A DNA stretch of 64,000 nucleotides from Pedobacter xixiisoli (GTDB lineage Bacteria > Bacteroidota > Bacteroidia > Sphingobacteriales > Sphingobacteriaceae), in assembly GCF_900215335.1 (NCBI RefSeq), contig NZ_OCMT01000001.1, positions 124,001 through 188,000 of the forward strand. The letters run 5' to 3'. Below are positions 1-9,494 of the stretch, piece by piece. The translations under genes were made by a program, and so were the position numbers. The notes under the pieces are model-generated. The model saw only the letters and a program-made list of their open reading frames with translations, did no database searches and had not been told where the DNA came from. Position 1 is the stretch's first letter. Every line of letters begins with the position of its first letter.

Positions 1-1755
1 CGCAGATACAGCGGACAGAACAATTTAGGTGCTAAAGGTCAATTGTTGTTTACACCAAACGAAAAACTAGAGTTATTATTAAGTGGTGATGTAAGCATTC
101 AACATCCAGCTGGTTATCCTTTGGTGGTTGCTGGCGTAACGGCTACAGAAAGAAGTGCTTTCCGCCAGTACAATGAAATTGTAACAAACACCGCTAATGG
201 TTTGGGCTATCAACTACCTAAAATAGATCCGTATTCTAGAGAGATTTATACCAATACACCTTGGAGACATAACCAATCTATCGGAGGTATCTCTTTAAAT
301 GCAGATTATAAAATTGGTGGTGGTAAACTAACTTCAACCACAGCTTGGAGATTCTGGAATTGGGATCCAACTAATGATAGAGATTTTACGGAGTTTTCGG
401 CATTAACTAAATCACAGGGTAACACTCGTCACGATCAATATTCGCAAGAAATTAGATATGCAGGAGATATTACCGAAAAATTGAGCGGTGTAATAGGAGT
501 GTTCGTTTTGGGTCAGAACCTACAAGGTTTAGGTCAAACTGAAGAAGTAGGTAGAGACCAATGGAGATTTGTACAAACCAGCGCAACTGGGGAGCAAGCT
601 TTATACAATACTTACCGTGATTTATTGACTGGTTATGGTATCACTACCAATTCTACCATCAAATCATTAAGTGCTGCCGTTTTTGCACAGGTAGACTGGG
701 AAGTTTTAGATAAATTACACGTATTGCCGGGCATCAGGTTTACTTACGATAAAAAGGAAGTTGATTACGATAGACAAACTTACGGAGGCGGAACAATTGA
801 TAGTGCTGATCCAAATGCAGCAGCATTGCGCAGATTAAAGGCCGCTGTTTATGCGAACCAGCAATTTAATACGAGTACAAATAATAATAATCTTTCTGGA
901 AACTTAACAGTTTCTTATCGTCCAAGCGATAAACTAAATGTCTTTGGTACTTATTCAACCGCTTACAAACCAGTGGGCGTAAATGTGGGAGGTTTGCCAA
1001 CAACATCAACAGGAGCAGCCGATTTATCTGTGGCGGTAGTAAAACCTGAATATGTGCAACATTACGAGTTAGGTTTAAAAACTAAGCCAGCAACTGGCGC
1101 TTTACTAAATGTAACTGCTTTTAGAACAGATATCAAAGATTACCAAACTAATGTACAATCGCCGCAATTAGGTGTAAACAGAGGTTATTTGGCAAATGCA
1201 GAAAAAGTAAGAGTGCAAGGTTTGGAGGTTGATGGTAGCTATCAGTTGCAAAGGTTCTTAAGCTTAAATGCTGCAGTCGCTTATTTAGATGGTAAGTATG
1301 TTAGCTTCACCAATGCGCCACTTCCATTGGAAGAAACTGGGCACGTAGAAACTGTAAATGGCGTACCTAATACACAAGTAGCATTTAAAGATGCTTCTGG
1401 CGGCCGTTTACCGGGTATTTCTAAATGGAATATTTCTGGAGGTGCCGAGTTAAGCACTGCTGGAAGCCTGATTGAAAAAGAAGGTAGATTCTTTATCGCT
1501 GGTGATGTTTCTTATCGTTCAGAATATTCTTCAAATCCAACACCTTCAAGAGTTTTGGTGATAGGTGGATATACTTTGTTAAATGCAAGGCTTGGATTTA
1601 GATCAGAGAAATTTTCGATTTTTGCATGGGCAAGAAACCTCGGTGGAACTAACTATTTTGAGCAATTACAAGCTGCAGCGGGTAACTCTGGTTTGTATGC
1701 TGGTGTATTGGGAGATCCAAGAACTTACGGAGCTACGTTAAGATTTGGATTTTAA
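1..1755 (+). CDS. TonB-dependent outer-membrane receptor, 5' truncated
   Basis: This is the C-terminal part of a TonB-dependent receptor, a 22-strand outer-membrane barrel that imports iron complexes or other large ligands using energy from TonB. The frame is open from base 1, so the start, the signal peptide and probably most of the plug lie upstream; 584 codons are visible. The visible part has the alternating aromatic strands of a barrel, blocks such as YSTAYKPVGVN and ARNLGGTNYFEQ typical of the iron-complex receptor family, and a terminal FGF, the C-terminal aromatic used by the BAM machinery. It does not look like the SusC type. The ligand cannot be told from this fragment. A single arm of an intergenic repeat lies about 100 bp after the stop. 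Confidence 0.88.
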   Translation, partial: RRYSGQNNLGAKGQLLFTPNEKLELLLSGDVSIQHPAGYPLVVAGVTATERSAFRQYNEIVTNTANGLGYQLPKIDPYSREIYTNTPWRHNQSIGGISLNADYKIGGGKLTSTTAWRFWNWDPTNDRDFTEFSALTKSQGNTRHDQYSQEIRYAGDITEKLSGVIGVFVLGQNLQGLGQTEEVGRDQWRFVQTSATGEQALYNTYRDLLTGYGITTNSTIKSLSAAVFAQVDWEVLDKLHVLPGIRFTYDKKEVDYDRQTYGGGTIDSADPNAAALRRLKAAVYANQQFNTSTNNNNLSGNLTVSYRPSDKLNVFGTYSTAYKPVGVNVGGLPTTSTGAADLSVAVVKPEYVQHYELGLKTKPATGALLNVTAFRTDIKDYQTNVQSPQLGVNRGYLANAEKVRVQGLEVDGSYQLQRFLSLNAAVAYLDGKYVSFTNAPLPLEETGHVETVNGVPNTQVAFKDASGGRLPGISKWNISGGAELSTAGSLIEKEGRFFIAGDVSYRSEYSSNPTPSRVLVIGGYTLLNARLGFRSEKFSIFAWARNLGGTNYFEQLQAAAGNSGLYAGVLGDPRTYGATLRFGF

Positions 1756-1860
1756 TAAAAATTCAAGACTTACGAAGTTTTTAAACGGCGAAGCCCTCAA
1801 CTTTTCCATTAGAAAAATAAATTAGACTAAAGTTAAAATTTGTAAGTCTCTATTTTGATC

Positions 1861-1895
1861 CGTCATTTCGACGAGGAACGAGGAGAAATCTCTAA
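1861..1895. repeat. single arm of GTCATTTCGA-type intergenic repeat
   Basis: The sequence runs CGTCATTTCGACGAGG, then AACGAGGAGAAATCTC. It matches the left arm of the paired inverted repeats at 6779 and 9495, but I see no matching right arm nearby. It may be a decayed or solo copy of the same element. Confidence 0.6.
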
Positions 1896-1994
1896 ACTTT
1901 ATCTTTTAATTTAATGAAAATGGCCAGTGTATTAACGCTGGCCATTTCTTATTTCAGGAAAAAGAGTTTTATCTTCGCTGCACAATTTTATAGT

Positions 1995-2588
1995 ATGGAA
2001 AAATTAAAATCACTTTGTGTTTACTGCGGTTCAAATTTTAATGGAGATCCAGTTTTGAAACAAGCTATCGTAGATTTAGCAAAAGCAATGGTGTCGCAAG
2101 AAATTAGCTTGGTGTATGGAGGTGGTAGCGTAGGTGTAATGGGCGTAATTGCAGATGAAGTAATGGTTTTAGGCGGAACTGTAACAGGAGTAATTCCGCA
2201 GTTTTTGATGGATAAAGAGGTAGGACATAAAGGTATTACCCAAATGATCATCACCGAAAATATGCACCAACGTAAACAAAAAATGGCAGATCTTTCTGAT
2301 GGTTTTGTGATTTTACCCGGTGGATTTGGAACACTCGAAGAGTTTTTTGAAGTATTGACTTGGTTACAGCTGGGTCTGCATGCCAAACCTATTGGAGTAT
2401 TAAATGTTGGCGGTTTTTATGATCCCCTTTTTGCTCAAATGGATGTGATGGTGAAACACCGCTTCCTAAAACAAACCAATAGAGATTTAGTAATCAACGA
2501 AAGTGATGCAAATATCCTAATAGAAAAAATGCAATGCTTTTCGGCTGCACCGGATGAGGTTTGGTTTAGAGATAGAAATTTGACTTAA
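1995..2588 (+). CDS. LOG-family cytokinin riboside 5'-monophosphate phosphoribohydrolase
   Basis: A 197-residue cytosolic protein of the LOG (lonely guy, TIGR00730) family, which hydrolyses nucleoside 5'-monophosphates to free base and ribose 5-phosphate; cytokinin nucleotides are the classic substrate. The N-terminal CVYCGSN, the nucleotide-binding GGGSVGVMG and the catalytic PGGFGTLEE are all present and in the usual order. The open frame starts at 1914, but ATG 1995 gives the standard family start (MEKLKSLCVYCGS); the upstream 27 residues look like translated intergenic DNA. The gene stands alone, so context says nothing about its cellular role. Length is normal for the family. The in vivo substrate in Bacteroidota is not known to me. 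Confidence 0.9.
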   Translation: MEKLKSLCVYCGSNFNGDPVLKQAIVDLAKAMVSQEISLVYGGGSVGVMGVIADEVMVLGGTVTGVIPQFLMDKEVGHKGITQMIITENMHQRKQKMADLSDGFVILPGGFGTLEEFFEVLTWLQLGLHAKPIGVLNVGGFYDPLFAQMDVMVKHRFLKQTNRDLVINESDANILIEKMQCFSAAPDEVWFRDRNLT

Positions 2589-2962
2589 TTTTCAATTTCT
2601 GATTGCTTATTGATCGTTTCTTGCTCTGTTCTATCATGCTGAATTTATTTCAGCATCTGCTTTTACAGTTTTAATAACTGAGCTAGAGTTTTCAGATATG
2701 AATCTAGAATGTTGCCACTGCCTATTTCCAAAATAGTATTGCTTACCAAAGTTAAATAGCCCTGAACGAAGCGAAAAGCCCGCAGGTGAAGTGTAACGGA
2801 ACCGAGGACTTGTAGCGAAGTGCAGGACTGAAGAATCGATGAAATATTGAAACTGCGCTTCAAGTATCATAGTAAATCTATCCTGTACTAAATTTATCCT
2901 GCTGATTTTTAATGGATTGTATTTTCTTTAAAATTAATTCTACTAAATAGGTAGAATTTATA
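2589..2962. other. intergenic stretch holding two repeat-like inverted sequences
   Basis: No convincing gene. At 2635-2656 an 8-bp perfect inverted repeat (ATGCTGAA ... TTCAGCAT) resembles a widespread Bacteroidota intergenic motif. At 2758-2829 there is a GC-richer block containing AGCCCTGAACGAAGCG and, 40 bp later, TAGCGAAGTGCAGGACT, two related half-sites in opposite orientation. Short minus-strand frames cross it but have no start context or recognisable protein features. Confidence 0.5.
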
Positions 2963-2970
2963 TACATTTG
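2963..2970 (+). promoter_or_regulatory. probable -7 element for cobA
   Basis: TACATTTG matches the Bacteroidota -7 consensus TAnnTTTG and lies 26 bp before the cobA start codon. I do not find a clear TTG about 19 bp upstream, so only the -7 half is supported. Confidence 0.45.
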
Positions 2971-2995
2971 TATTGTTGATTAAAAATACAGAGAG

Positions 2996-3793
2996 ATGAT
3001 TTTAGAAAAAGTAGAAAGAAACACTGTTGAACCTAAAATAACTTTAGTAGGTGCTGGTCCTGGAGATCCAGATTTGTTAACCTTGAAAGGTGTAAAAGCT
3101 TTGGCAAGTGCAGACGTAGTATTATACGATGCTTTAGTGAATGAAGCTTTATTAAATCATGCGCCAGAAAATGCCATCAAAGTTTATGTGGGCAAACGTT
3201 CTGATGACGAGTCTTTCTCTCAAAAATTAGTCAACAAATTAATGATCGATTACGCATTGAACTATGGTCACGTAGTAAGATTGAAAAGTGGTGATCCATT
3301 TGTTTTTGCTCGTGGCTACGAAGAAGTTCACGTAGCAGATTCTTACAATATTCCTACCGAAATTGTACCAGGTGTTTCTAGTGCGCTAGGTGTACCAGGG
3401 TTGCAAAAAATCCCTATGGTTTATGGTAATATGAGCGAAAGTTTTTGGGTAGTAACAGGAACCAATGCTCAGGGGCAAATTTCTCCAGACCTGTATGTAG
3501 CAGCAAAATCTAACGCTACTATTGTAGTACTAATGGGTATCGAAAAAATCAAAGAAATTGCTTCGATTTTTAAATCAGAAGGTAAAGCTAATTTACCAGT
3601 TGCCGTAATTGAAAACGGTTCGTCTACCGAAGAAAATGTAGTGGTTGGAATTGTAGATACGATCGAAGAATTAATAGAAGAAAAGAAATTAAGTTCGCCA
3701 GCTTTATTGGTGTTCGGGAATGTGGTGTCTTTACATCCTCAGTTCAATGCTATACACGAATTTTATGCGATAATGTCGCAAGAAGAATATTAA
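2996..3793 (+). CDS. cobA: uroporphyrinogen-III C-methyltransferase
   Basis: A 265-residue SAM-dependent methyltransferase that adds methyl groups at C2 and C7 of uroporphyrinogen III to give precorrin-2, the branch point to siroheme and cobalamin. The family signatures are visible: VGAGPGDPDLLTLKG near residue 19, VVRLKSGDPFVFARGYEE near residue 99, and EIVPGVSSALGVPG. It lacks the CysG oxidase/chelatase domains, so another protein must finish siroheme. It stands alone, with no cys or cob genes beside it. ATG 2996 follows a weak purine-rich stretch and a good -7 element. An intrinsic terminator follows at 3835. The function call is firm; which pathway it serves here is not shown. Confidence 0.93.
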   Translation: MILEKVERNTVEPKITLVGAGPGDPDLLTLKGVKALASADVVLYDALVNEALLNHAPENAIKVYVGKRSDDESFSQKLVNKLMIDYALNYGHVVRLKSGDPFVFARGYEEVHVADSYNIPTEIVPGVSSALGVPGLQKIPMVYGNMSESFWVVTGTNAQGQISPDLYVAAKSNATIVVLMGIEKIKEIASIFKSEGKANLPVAVIENGSSTEENVVVGIVDTIEELIEEKKLSSPALLVFGNVVSLHPQFNAIHEFYAIMSQEEY

Positions 3794-3834
3794 AGACTTA
3801 TTACTTAGAGTAATATTTTTGTTTGGTTGTGATT

Positions 3835-3866
3835 AGCTGGGCCCTGCGCCCAGCTTTTTCTTTTTT
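3835..3866 (+). terminator. intrinsic terminator after cobA
   Basis: A perfect 7-bp stem AGCTGGG / CCCAGCT with a 7-nt loop is followed by TTTTTCTTTTTT, 42 bp after the cobA stop. Confidence 0.8.
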
Positions 3867-3883
3867 AAAGCTTTTTTTTGTTC

Positions 3884-3954
3884 GCCACAGATGCACAGAT
3901 ATCGTCGACATATAATTTATCTAAGCATATAGAATCTATCCGTGCATCTGCGGC
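3884..3954. repeat. imperfect inverted repeat, GCCACAGATGCAC type
   Basis: GCCACAGATGCACAGATA at 3884 is mirrored by TATCCGTGCATCTGCGGC ending at 3954, 18-bp arms with three mismatches around a 35-nt spacer. It sits just upstream of glgA. A degenerate half (GTCTGTGTATCTGTGAC) occurs at about 33211, which suggests a dispersed element. Confidence 0.55.
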
Positions 3955-4055
3955 TAAATTGATATTCATTAGTTTTCTAAATTTATTTGGAGTAAATGTT
4001 TGCAATGCTCAATCATTTGCCTAATTTAAAGCAATTTCTATCCGAGTATTATTTT

Positions 4056-5462
4056 ATGGAGATCATACATCTAAGTGCAGAGTGCTATCCCGTTGCTAAA
4101 GTAGGTGGTTTAGGCGATGTTGTTGGGGCTTTGCCCAAATATCAAAACAAACTGGGCCATGTGGCCAAGGTGGTTATGCCTGCCTATAATTCTAAGTTTT
4201 TATACGAAAATGAGTTTGAAACAGTTTACGATGGCTGGGTAAAAGTAGCTTCGACCAATTATCAAGCTAGAATATTAAGAGAGAAGACTAACAAACTAGG
4301 GTTTGATATTTTTTTAGTCCACATTGCTGGATTATTTGATAGAGAAGGTGTTTATGGTTATAGCGACGACACCGAACGTTTTATCGCTTTCCAGATTGCC
4401 GCACTAGATTGGATTGCACAGTGGGAGCATCGCCCTGATGTTGTCCACGTACATGATCATCATACAGGTTTAATTCCGTTTATGCTGGGTAATTGTAATC
4501 AATACCGTCATTTAAGTCAGATACCAACGGTATTAACCATACATAATGCGCAATACCAAGGGCAATTTGGTTGGGACAAACTTCATTATTTTCCGCCTTT
4601 CGATCTAATTAATACTAATAAACTGGACTGGGATAATGCAATCAATCCATTAGCATCTGCAATTAAATGTGCTTGGCGTGTAACTACAGTGTCTCCGAGT
4701 TATTTAGAAGAGATTAGCCATGTTGCCAATGGTCTAGAAGGATTACTTTCGCAAGAGCGAGGAAAATCTATCGGTGTGCTTAATGGTATAGATACTGAGG
4801 TGTGGAATCCGCAGAAAGACAAGATGATAGTGAAAGGTTTTAATGCCCGTACCATAGAAAGTGGAAAAAAAGCAAACAAAGAGGAGCTTTGCCGTGTTTT
4901 TAACCTCGATTCCACTAAACCACTATTTACATTTATCGGTCGTTTAGTAGGGGAAAAAGGAGCGGATTTATTGCCTGATATTTTTTACAATGCCTTAGCG
5001 CAAAGCGATGGCGAAATCAATATTTTAGTATTAGGCTCTGGAGATTCGCATGTAGAAGACCGATTGAATGAAATTACACATCATTACGCAGGTAGGTACA
5101 ATGCTTATATAGGCTATAATGAGGCATTATCTCATCAAATTTATGCAGGGGCAGATTTCCTGCTGATGCCATCAAGGGTAGAACCTTGCGGATTGAACCA
5201 AATGTACGCATTGAGATATGGAACCATTCCAATTGTAAGGCGAATTGGCGGATTGAAAGATACGGTAATTGATATTGGCGATGGAGGTTTTGGAATCTGT
5301 CACGATCAAACTAGCGTTTGGGATGTGGGACATGCGATAGGTAGGGCATATGAATTATACCTTGACCAGGATAAAGTTAAAGAAATAAGAAGATATATGA
5401 TGTCGATAGACCACTCGTGGGACAATTCGGCACAGCAATACATAGATATATACCAAATGTAA
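4056..5462 (+). CDS. glgA: glycogen synthase (GT5)
   Basis: A 468-residue GT5 glycogen synthase that transfers glucose from ADP-glucose to the non-reducing end of glycogen. The N-terminal HLSAECYPVAKVGGLGDVV contains the K-x-G-G substrate loop at residues 15-18, and the C-terminal Rossmann half holds FTFIGRLVGEKGADLL and the donor-binding MPSRVEPCGLNQMYALRYGT. The open frame begins at 3996, but ATG 4056 gives the canonical family start; the extra 20 residues have no counterpart I know. It lies 14 bp upstream of glgC and is almost certainly cotranscribed with it. The glycogen-branching enzyme glgB is not in the window. Confidence 0.95.
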   Translation: MEIIHLSAECYPVAKVGGLGDVVGALPKYQNKLGHVAKVVMPAYNSKFLYENEFETVYDGWVKVASTNYQARILREKTNKLGFDIFLVHIAGLFDREGVYGYSDDTERFIAFQIAALDWIAQWEHRPDVVHVHDHHTGLIPFMLGNCNQYRHLSQIPTVLTIHNAQYQGQFGWDKLHYFPPFDLINTNKLDWDNAINPLASAIKCAWRVTTVSPSYLEEISHVANGLEGLLSQERGKSIGVLNGIDTEVWNPQKDKMIVKGFNARTIESGKKANKEELCRVFNLDSTKPLFTFIGRLVGEKGADLLPDIFYNALAQSDGEINILVLGSGDSHVEDRLNEITHHYAGRYNAYIGYNEALSHQIYAGADFLLMPSRVEPCGLNQMYALRYGTIPIVRRIGGLKDTVIDIGDGGFGICHDQTSVWDVGHAIGRAYELYLDQDKVKEIRRYMMSIDHSWDNSAQQYIDIYQM

Positions 5463-5476
5463 AACAATAAAAAACT

Positions 5477-6748
5477 ATGACGGACAAAGTATTAGGAGTT
5501 ATTTTAGGAGGCGGTCAAGGGTCGAGATTAGCACCGTTAACATTAACCAGATCCAAGCCAGCGGTGCCTATTGCAGGTAAATATCGTTTGGTAGATATTC
5601 CCATTTCCAACTGCTTAAACTCGGGTATTCATCGCATGTTCGTGCTTACACAGTTTAACTCTGCATCGCTTAATAAACACATCAAAAATACTTACCATTT
5701 TAGCCATTTTTCGAAGGCTTTTGTAGATATTTTAGCTGCAGAGCAAACGCCAGACAATCCAGCTTGGTTTCAGGGTACGGCTGATGCGGTGCGCCAGTGT
5801 ATGCACCATATCGTAAGTCACGAATTTGATTATATTTTGATTCTTTCGGGAGATCAACTGTATCAGATGGATTTTAAGGATATGTTGCAAGCGCACATTG
5901 ATGCAGAAGCAGAAATTTCTATTGCAACTATTCCGGTGACGGCAAAAGATGCAAATGATTTCGGTATCATGAAAACAGATGAGCAAAATGTAATTACTTT
6001 ATTTATCGAGAAACCTAAAGACGAACTGCTGCCGGATTGGACTTCTGATACTGGTGAAGAAATGCAACGCGAAGGAAAGCATTTCTTGGCATCTATGGGT
6101 ATTTATGTTTTCAATAGAGATGTCTTAATCAAGATGTTGAATGAAAATCCAGAGGAAAAGGATTTTGGTAAGGAGATTATCCCGAGAGCCTTAGAAAATA
6201 ATAAGGTGTTGAGTTATCAATACGAAGGTTACTGGACAGACATCGGTAATATTTCATCATTCTTTGAAGCTAACTTAGGTTTAACAGATGATTTGCCTCA
6301 ATTCAATATGTTTGATACAGCACATACTATTTTCACCAGATCTAGGATGTTGCCACCATCAAAAATTTCGGGAACTACTTTGGAAAAAGCCATTATTGCA
6401 GAAGGCTGTATTGTACAGGCAAGTAGGGTAGAACATTCGGTTTTGGGTATCAGATCACGTATTGGACGAGGAACAACCATTGCTAATTGCTATGTAATGG
6501 GAAGCGATCGTTACCAAACCCTTGAAGAAATTAACCACGCTAATAATGTCGGCACGCCTTTATTGGGTATTGGCGATAGATGTTATATTAATAATGCCAT
6601 CATTGACAAAAACTCTAAAATAGGTAATGATGTACGCATTAATGGTGGCTCACATTTAGCCGAAGGCGATTTCGGGTTTTATGTGGTGAAAGATGGAATT
6701 GTAGTAGTGAAAAAAGGAGCAGTGGTGCCAAATGGTACGGTGATATAA
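5477..6748 (+). CDS. glgC: glucose-1-phosphate adenylyltransferase
   Basis: A 423-residue ADP-glucose pyrophosphorylase, which makes ADP-glucose and PPi from ATP and glucose 1-phosphate, the committed step of bacterial glycogen synthesis. The nucleotidyltransferase fold starts with ILGGGQGSRLAPLT (residues 10-23), followed by SKPAVPIAGKYRLVDIP, and the C-terminal third is the left-handed beta-helix with hexapeptide repeats (for example NNAIIDKNSKIGNDVRING). Length is typical. It follows glgA by 14 bp. The reverse gene order glgC-glgA is commoner in Proteobacteria. An inverted repeat with a T-run at 6779 probably ends the transcript. Confidence 0.95.
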   Translation: MTDKVLGVILGGGQGSRLAPLTLTRSKPAVPIAGKYRLVDIPISNCLNSGIHRMFVLTQFNSASLNKHIKNTYHFSHFSKAFVDILAAEQTPDNPAWFQGTADAVRQCMHHIVSHEFDYILILSGDQLYQMDFKDMLQAHIDAEAEISIATIPVTAKDANDFGIMKTDEQNVITLFIEKPKDELLPDWTSDTGEEMQREGKHFLASMGIYVFNRDVLIKMLNENPEEKDFGKEIIPRALENNKVLSYQYEGYWTDIGNISSFFEANLGLTDDLPQFNMFDTAHTIFTRSRMLPPSKISGTTLEKAIIAEGCIVQASRVEHSVLGIRSRIGRGTTIANCYVMGSDRYQTLEEINHANNVGTPLLGIGDRCYINNAIIDKNSKIGNDVRINGGSHLAEGDFGFYVVKDGIVVVKKGAVVPNGTVI

Positions 6749-6778
6749 TTTCGTTGGCGAAATAACCAACTATTTAGT

Positions 6779-6860
6779 CCGTCATTTCGAGAGAGGAACG
6801 ACGAGAAATCTATTTGATTGTAAGGTTTCTCCTCGTGCTTCGTCCAAATGACGGATTTTT
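6779..6860. repeat. GTCATTTCGA-type inverted repeat, likely doubling as terminator
   Basis: The left arm CCGTCATTTCGAGAGAGG begins at 6779 and the right arm ends CCAAATGACGG at 6854. The inner AGAAATC / GGTTTCT pair as well, so the two arms can fold over the full length. TTTTT follows. It lies between the convergent glgC and the minus-strand lipoprotein gene. Confidence 0.75.
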
Positions 6861-6891
6861 ACATTTTGCAGTTTAAATTGACTTCTGGTTC

Positions 6892-7572
6892 TTAAGATAT
6901 CCAAGTTTCTTCTATTTTATCTATTTTCCACTTATTATCTTCTTGTTTAATATAAATGATGTAACCTTGCCCGCATCTTTCTCCGCAGCTATAGCCTGCG
7001 CTTAATATGCCGTAGCTTTTACTTTCATCAAACACTATTCTGCTAACATTGAAAAAACCAGAAAATACAAAGTCGTATTTTTCATTCCAAACATTGATAT
7101 TTTTAGAAAAAGAGCTATCGTTTTTGAATTTGAAATGTTTGTTTAGTTTTATCGAATTGATATCCATCGTCAAGTTTTCTTTAGAATTGGTTTTTAAAAT
7201 TTTTCTATTTGTGTAACTAGCAAGTTTCTTTTCCAGTGAATCTGTCGATATTTTTATCAGAAGATTAAATGCTAAGTATATAGAGGAAGTACCTTTTTCG
7301 ATGGAATCTAATTTAAATTGCCATTGCTTCAATAGTTGTTTATGTTGCTTTCCTTGAGTTGCCTTTGTAATCGAATTCATTCCGGCTGGAGGAGGAAAAG
7401 TTATAAATGTAGGAGGGCTAAGAAAAATTCTAGGATCTTGACACGTACTGTCTACAATACTTGGGATTATTCCAATTAGCACATTCTTCTCAAAATCGAT
7501 ATTTTCTGTTTTAGTTTTACAGCTAAAAATTATGTTGACTAGGACCAAATAAATCCAAATTATTTTTTTCAT
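6892..7572 (-). CDS. hypothetical lipoprotein
   Basis: I do not recognise this 226-residue protein. It starts MKKIIWIYLVLVNIIFSCKTKTE, a short hydrophobic segment ending in a lipobox with Cys18, so it is predicted to be lipid-anchored in the envelope. The C-terminal third contains a compact part with two cysteines (GYSCGERCGQGYIIYIKQED), followed by a KWKIDKIEETWIS ending. That ending resembles small secreted Bacteroidota proteins that finish on a beta-hairpin. It is a single gene read towards glgC. It could be a species-level accessory lipoprotein; no function can be assigned. Confidence 0.75.
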   Translation of the reverse strand: MKKIIWIYLVLVNIIFSCKTKTENIDFEKNVLIGIIPSIVDSTCQDPRIFLSPPTFITFPPPAGMNSITKATQGKQHKQLLKQWQFKLDSIEKGTSSIYLAFNLLIKISTDSLEKKLASYTNRKILKTNSKENLTMDINSIKLNKHFKFKNDSSFSKNINVWNEKYDFVFSGFFNVSRIVFDESKSYGILSAGYSCGERCGQGYIIYIKQEDNKWKIDKIEETWIS

Positions 7573-7701
7573 ATTAAAGGTTAATGTTTTTAAAGATGAT
7601 GATAATTAGCTAGTGTTTTCATAAACTATAGTGATTAAATTAATCGAATTTAAACCATCCCATCATTTTTCTGTTGTAATTATAAACATCCCATTTTTTT
7701 T

Positions 7702-9486
7702 ATGACAGCTACACATTTATATCAAACAGGAATTATTGGAAACTGCTCTTACATCGCTCACATTCACAAAAACACAAATATTAGTTGGCTCTGCTGGCCC
7801 AAGTTCGATAGCTCCTTTGTTTTTGGAGGTATGCTCGATGAACAAAAAGGAGGTAAATGTACCATTCTGCCAACCACAGATTACAGCTCGCATCAGTATT
7901 ACATAGAAAATACTAATGTACTTAGAACGGAAATTACAGCTGCAGATGGTAAATATCGTATCACTGATTTTGCGCCACGTTTTCATTTACACGAACGTTA
8001 TTTTAAACCTTTAATGTTAGTGCGGAAGATAGAACCATTGGAGGGTAGTCCGCGTATTAGAGTGGCTTGCGAGCCAGTTTGCGATTATGGAAGAAGTAAA
8101 ATGAGAAGTGCGCTAGGTAGCAATCACATTGATTATTTCGGTTGCGAAGAAGATATGCGATTGACTACAAACGTATCGTTAAATTATATTTTGGATGAAC
8201 AAGATTTCGTATTGAACGATGCTAAATACCTGATTTTTACCTACGGCTATAATTTGGATGCTCCGGTGGTAGCCACTGCAGAACAATTTTTAAGAGAAAC
8301 CACTACTTATTGGCGCACATGGATTAAGCATTCTTCAATAGCAGGGTTTTACCAACCACAGGTGATTCGGTCTGCACTCGTTTTAAAAATTCATCAATAC
8401 GAAGATACCGGTGCCATTATTGCGGCAAGTACAACCAGTTTGCCAGAATCTCCCGGAAGTACGAGAAACTGGGATTATCGTTATTGCTGGCTTCGAGATT
8501 CATTTTATGTGCTTACCTCGTTAAACCACATTGGCCACTTTGAGGAAATGGAAAAATACTTCAATTACATGTCAGACATCAGTTTTGATACAGACAAACG
8601 TTATCAGCCGTTATATGGTATCACAGGTAAACGAAATATAGTTGAAGAAACTTTAGAGCATTTGAATGGTTATTTGGGAGAAAAACCCATCCGTGTAGGC
8701 AACCAAGCTTATGAACATATACAAAATGACATTAACGGACAGGTGCTCATTTCGATGTTGCCACTTTATACCGACCACAGATATGTGTTTTCGGAGCGAG
8801 GCGATTCGGTGCGTTGGATAGAAAGTGTATTGGAGAAAATAGAAATGACCATTGACGAAAAAGATGCCGGAATTTGGGAATTCAGAAACATAGCTAATAC
8901 ACATTGCTACAGTAATTTATTTCAATGGGCGGGGGCTAATGCGGCATTGAAGATGGCAAAAACGATAGGTAATCAATCTTTGCAGGAACGAGCTAAAGTG
9001 CTAATTGATAAAGCTGCCGAGCATATAGAGGCTTGTTATGACGAGGAAAGAAAAGTGTATACCAATGCAGTTGGCAGTAAGCATTTGGATGCAAGTACGC
9101 TTCAGTTGATTATGATGAATTATTTAGATCCTTCATCACAACGTGCTAAAGACCATTTGATTGGTTTGGAAAAAGAGTTGAAAACTGAAGACGGATTGTT
9201 CTATCGTTACTTGCATGCCGATGATTTCGGTAAGCCAAAAACAACTTTCTTGATTTGTGCTTTTTGGTATGTAGAAGCTTTGGCCTGCGTGGGTAGGGTA
9301 GATGAAGCGATTGAAGCATTTGAGAATATCATCCGTTATTGTAATCACTTGATGCTATTTAGCGAAGATGTAGATGCAAAAACTGGTAGTCAGTGGGGTA
9401 ACTTTCCACAGGCTTACAGCCATGTTGGTTTGATGAATGCAGCTTATAGAATTGCTACTAAATTGGATAGACCAGTCTTTTTGTAA
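7702..9486 (+). CDS. glycoside hydrolase family 15 (glucoamylase/trehalase-like)
   Basis: A 594-residue GH15 protein with no signal peptide, so probably cytosolic. An N-terminal beta-sandwich (about residues 1-260) opens with YQTGIIGNCSYIAHI and contains WLCWPKFDSSFVFGG, both typical of bacterial GH15. The (alpha/alpha)6 barrel follows with RNWDYRYCWLRDSFYVL and GIWEFRN, whose Glu393 matches the general-acid region. Family members are inverting alpha-glucosidases: glucoamylases, isomaltases and, in some bacteria, trehalases. Its convergent neighbour is the fused trehalose synthase/phosphatase, and glgAC are upstream, so trehalose, maltodextrin or glycogen are the likely substrates. The sequence does not decide between them. 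Confidence 0.9.
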   Translation: MTATHLYQTGIIGNCSYIAHIHKNTNISWLCWPKFDSSFVFGGMLDEQKGGKCTILPTTDYSSHQYYIENTNVLRTEITAADGKYRITDFAPRFHLHERYFKPLMLVRKIEPLEGSPRIRVACEPVCDYGRSKMRSALGSNHIDYFGCEEDMRLTTNVSLNYILDEQDFVLNDAKYLIFTYGYNLDAPVVATAEQFLRETTTYWRTWIKHSSIAGFYQPQVIRSALVLKIHQYEDTGAIIAASTTSLPESPGSTRNWDYRYCWLRDSFYVLTSLNHIGHFEEMEKYFNYMSDISFDTDKRYQPLYGITGKRNIVEETLEHLNGYLGEKPIRVGNQAYEHIQNDINGQVLISMLPLYTDHRYVFSERGDSVRWIESVLEKIEMTIDEKDAGIWEFRNIANTHCYSNLFQWAGANAALKMAKTIGNQSLQERAKVLIDKAAEHIEACYDEERKVYTNAVGSKHLDASTLQLIMMNYLDPSSQRAKDHLIGLEKELKTEDGLFYRYLHADDFGKPKTTFLICAFWYVEALACVGRVDEAIEAFENIIRYCNHLMLFSEDVDAKTGSQWGNFPQAYSHVGLMNAAYRIATKLDRPVFL

Positions 9487-9494
9487 TCCATCAT

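Noticed and set aside
2021..2386. 121-residue minus-strand open frame inside the LOG gene
   Set aside because: Antisense shadow of a confidently identified gene, with no recognisable domain or start context.
2634..2870. Two overlapping minus-strand open frames in the spacer before cobA
   Set aside because: They cross repeat-like inverted sequences, lack a plausible start region and have no protein features; more likely translated repeat.
3884..3954. Inverted repeat before glgA as a riboswitch
   Set aside because: Only a simple imperfect hairpin; no conserved aptamer sequence that I recognise, and a related half-site occurs in an unrelated spacer.
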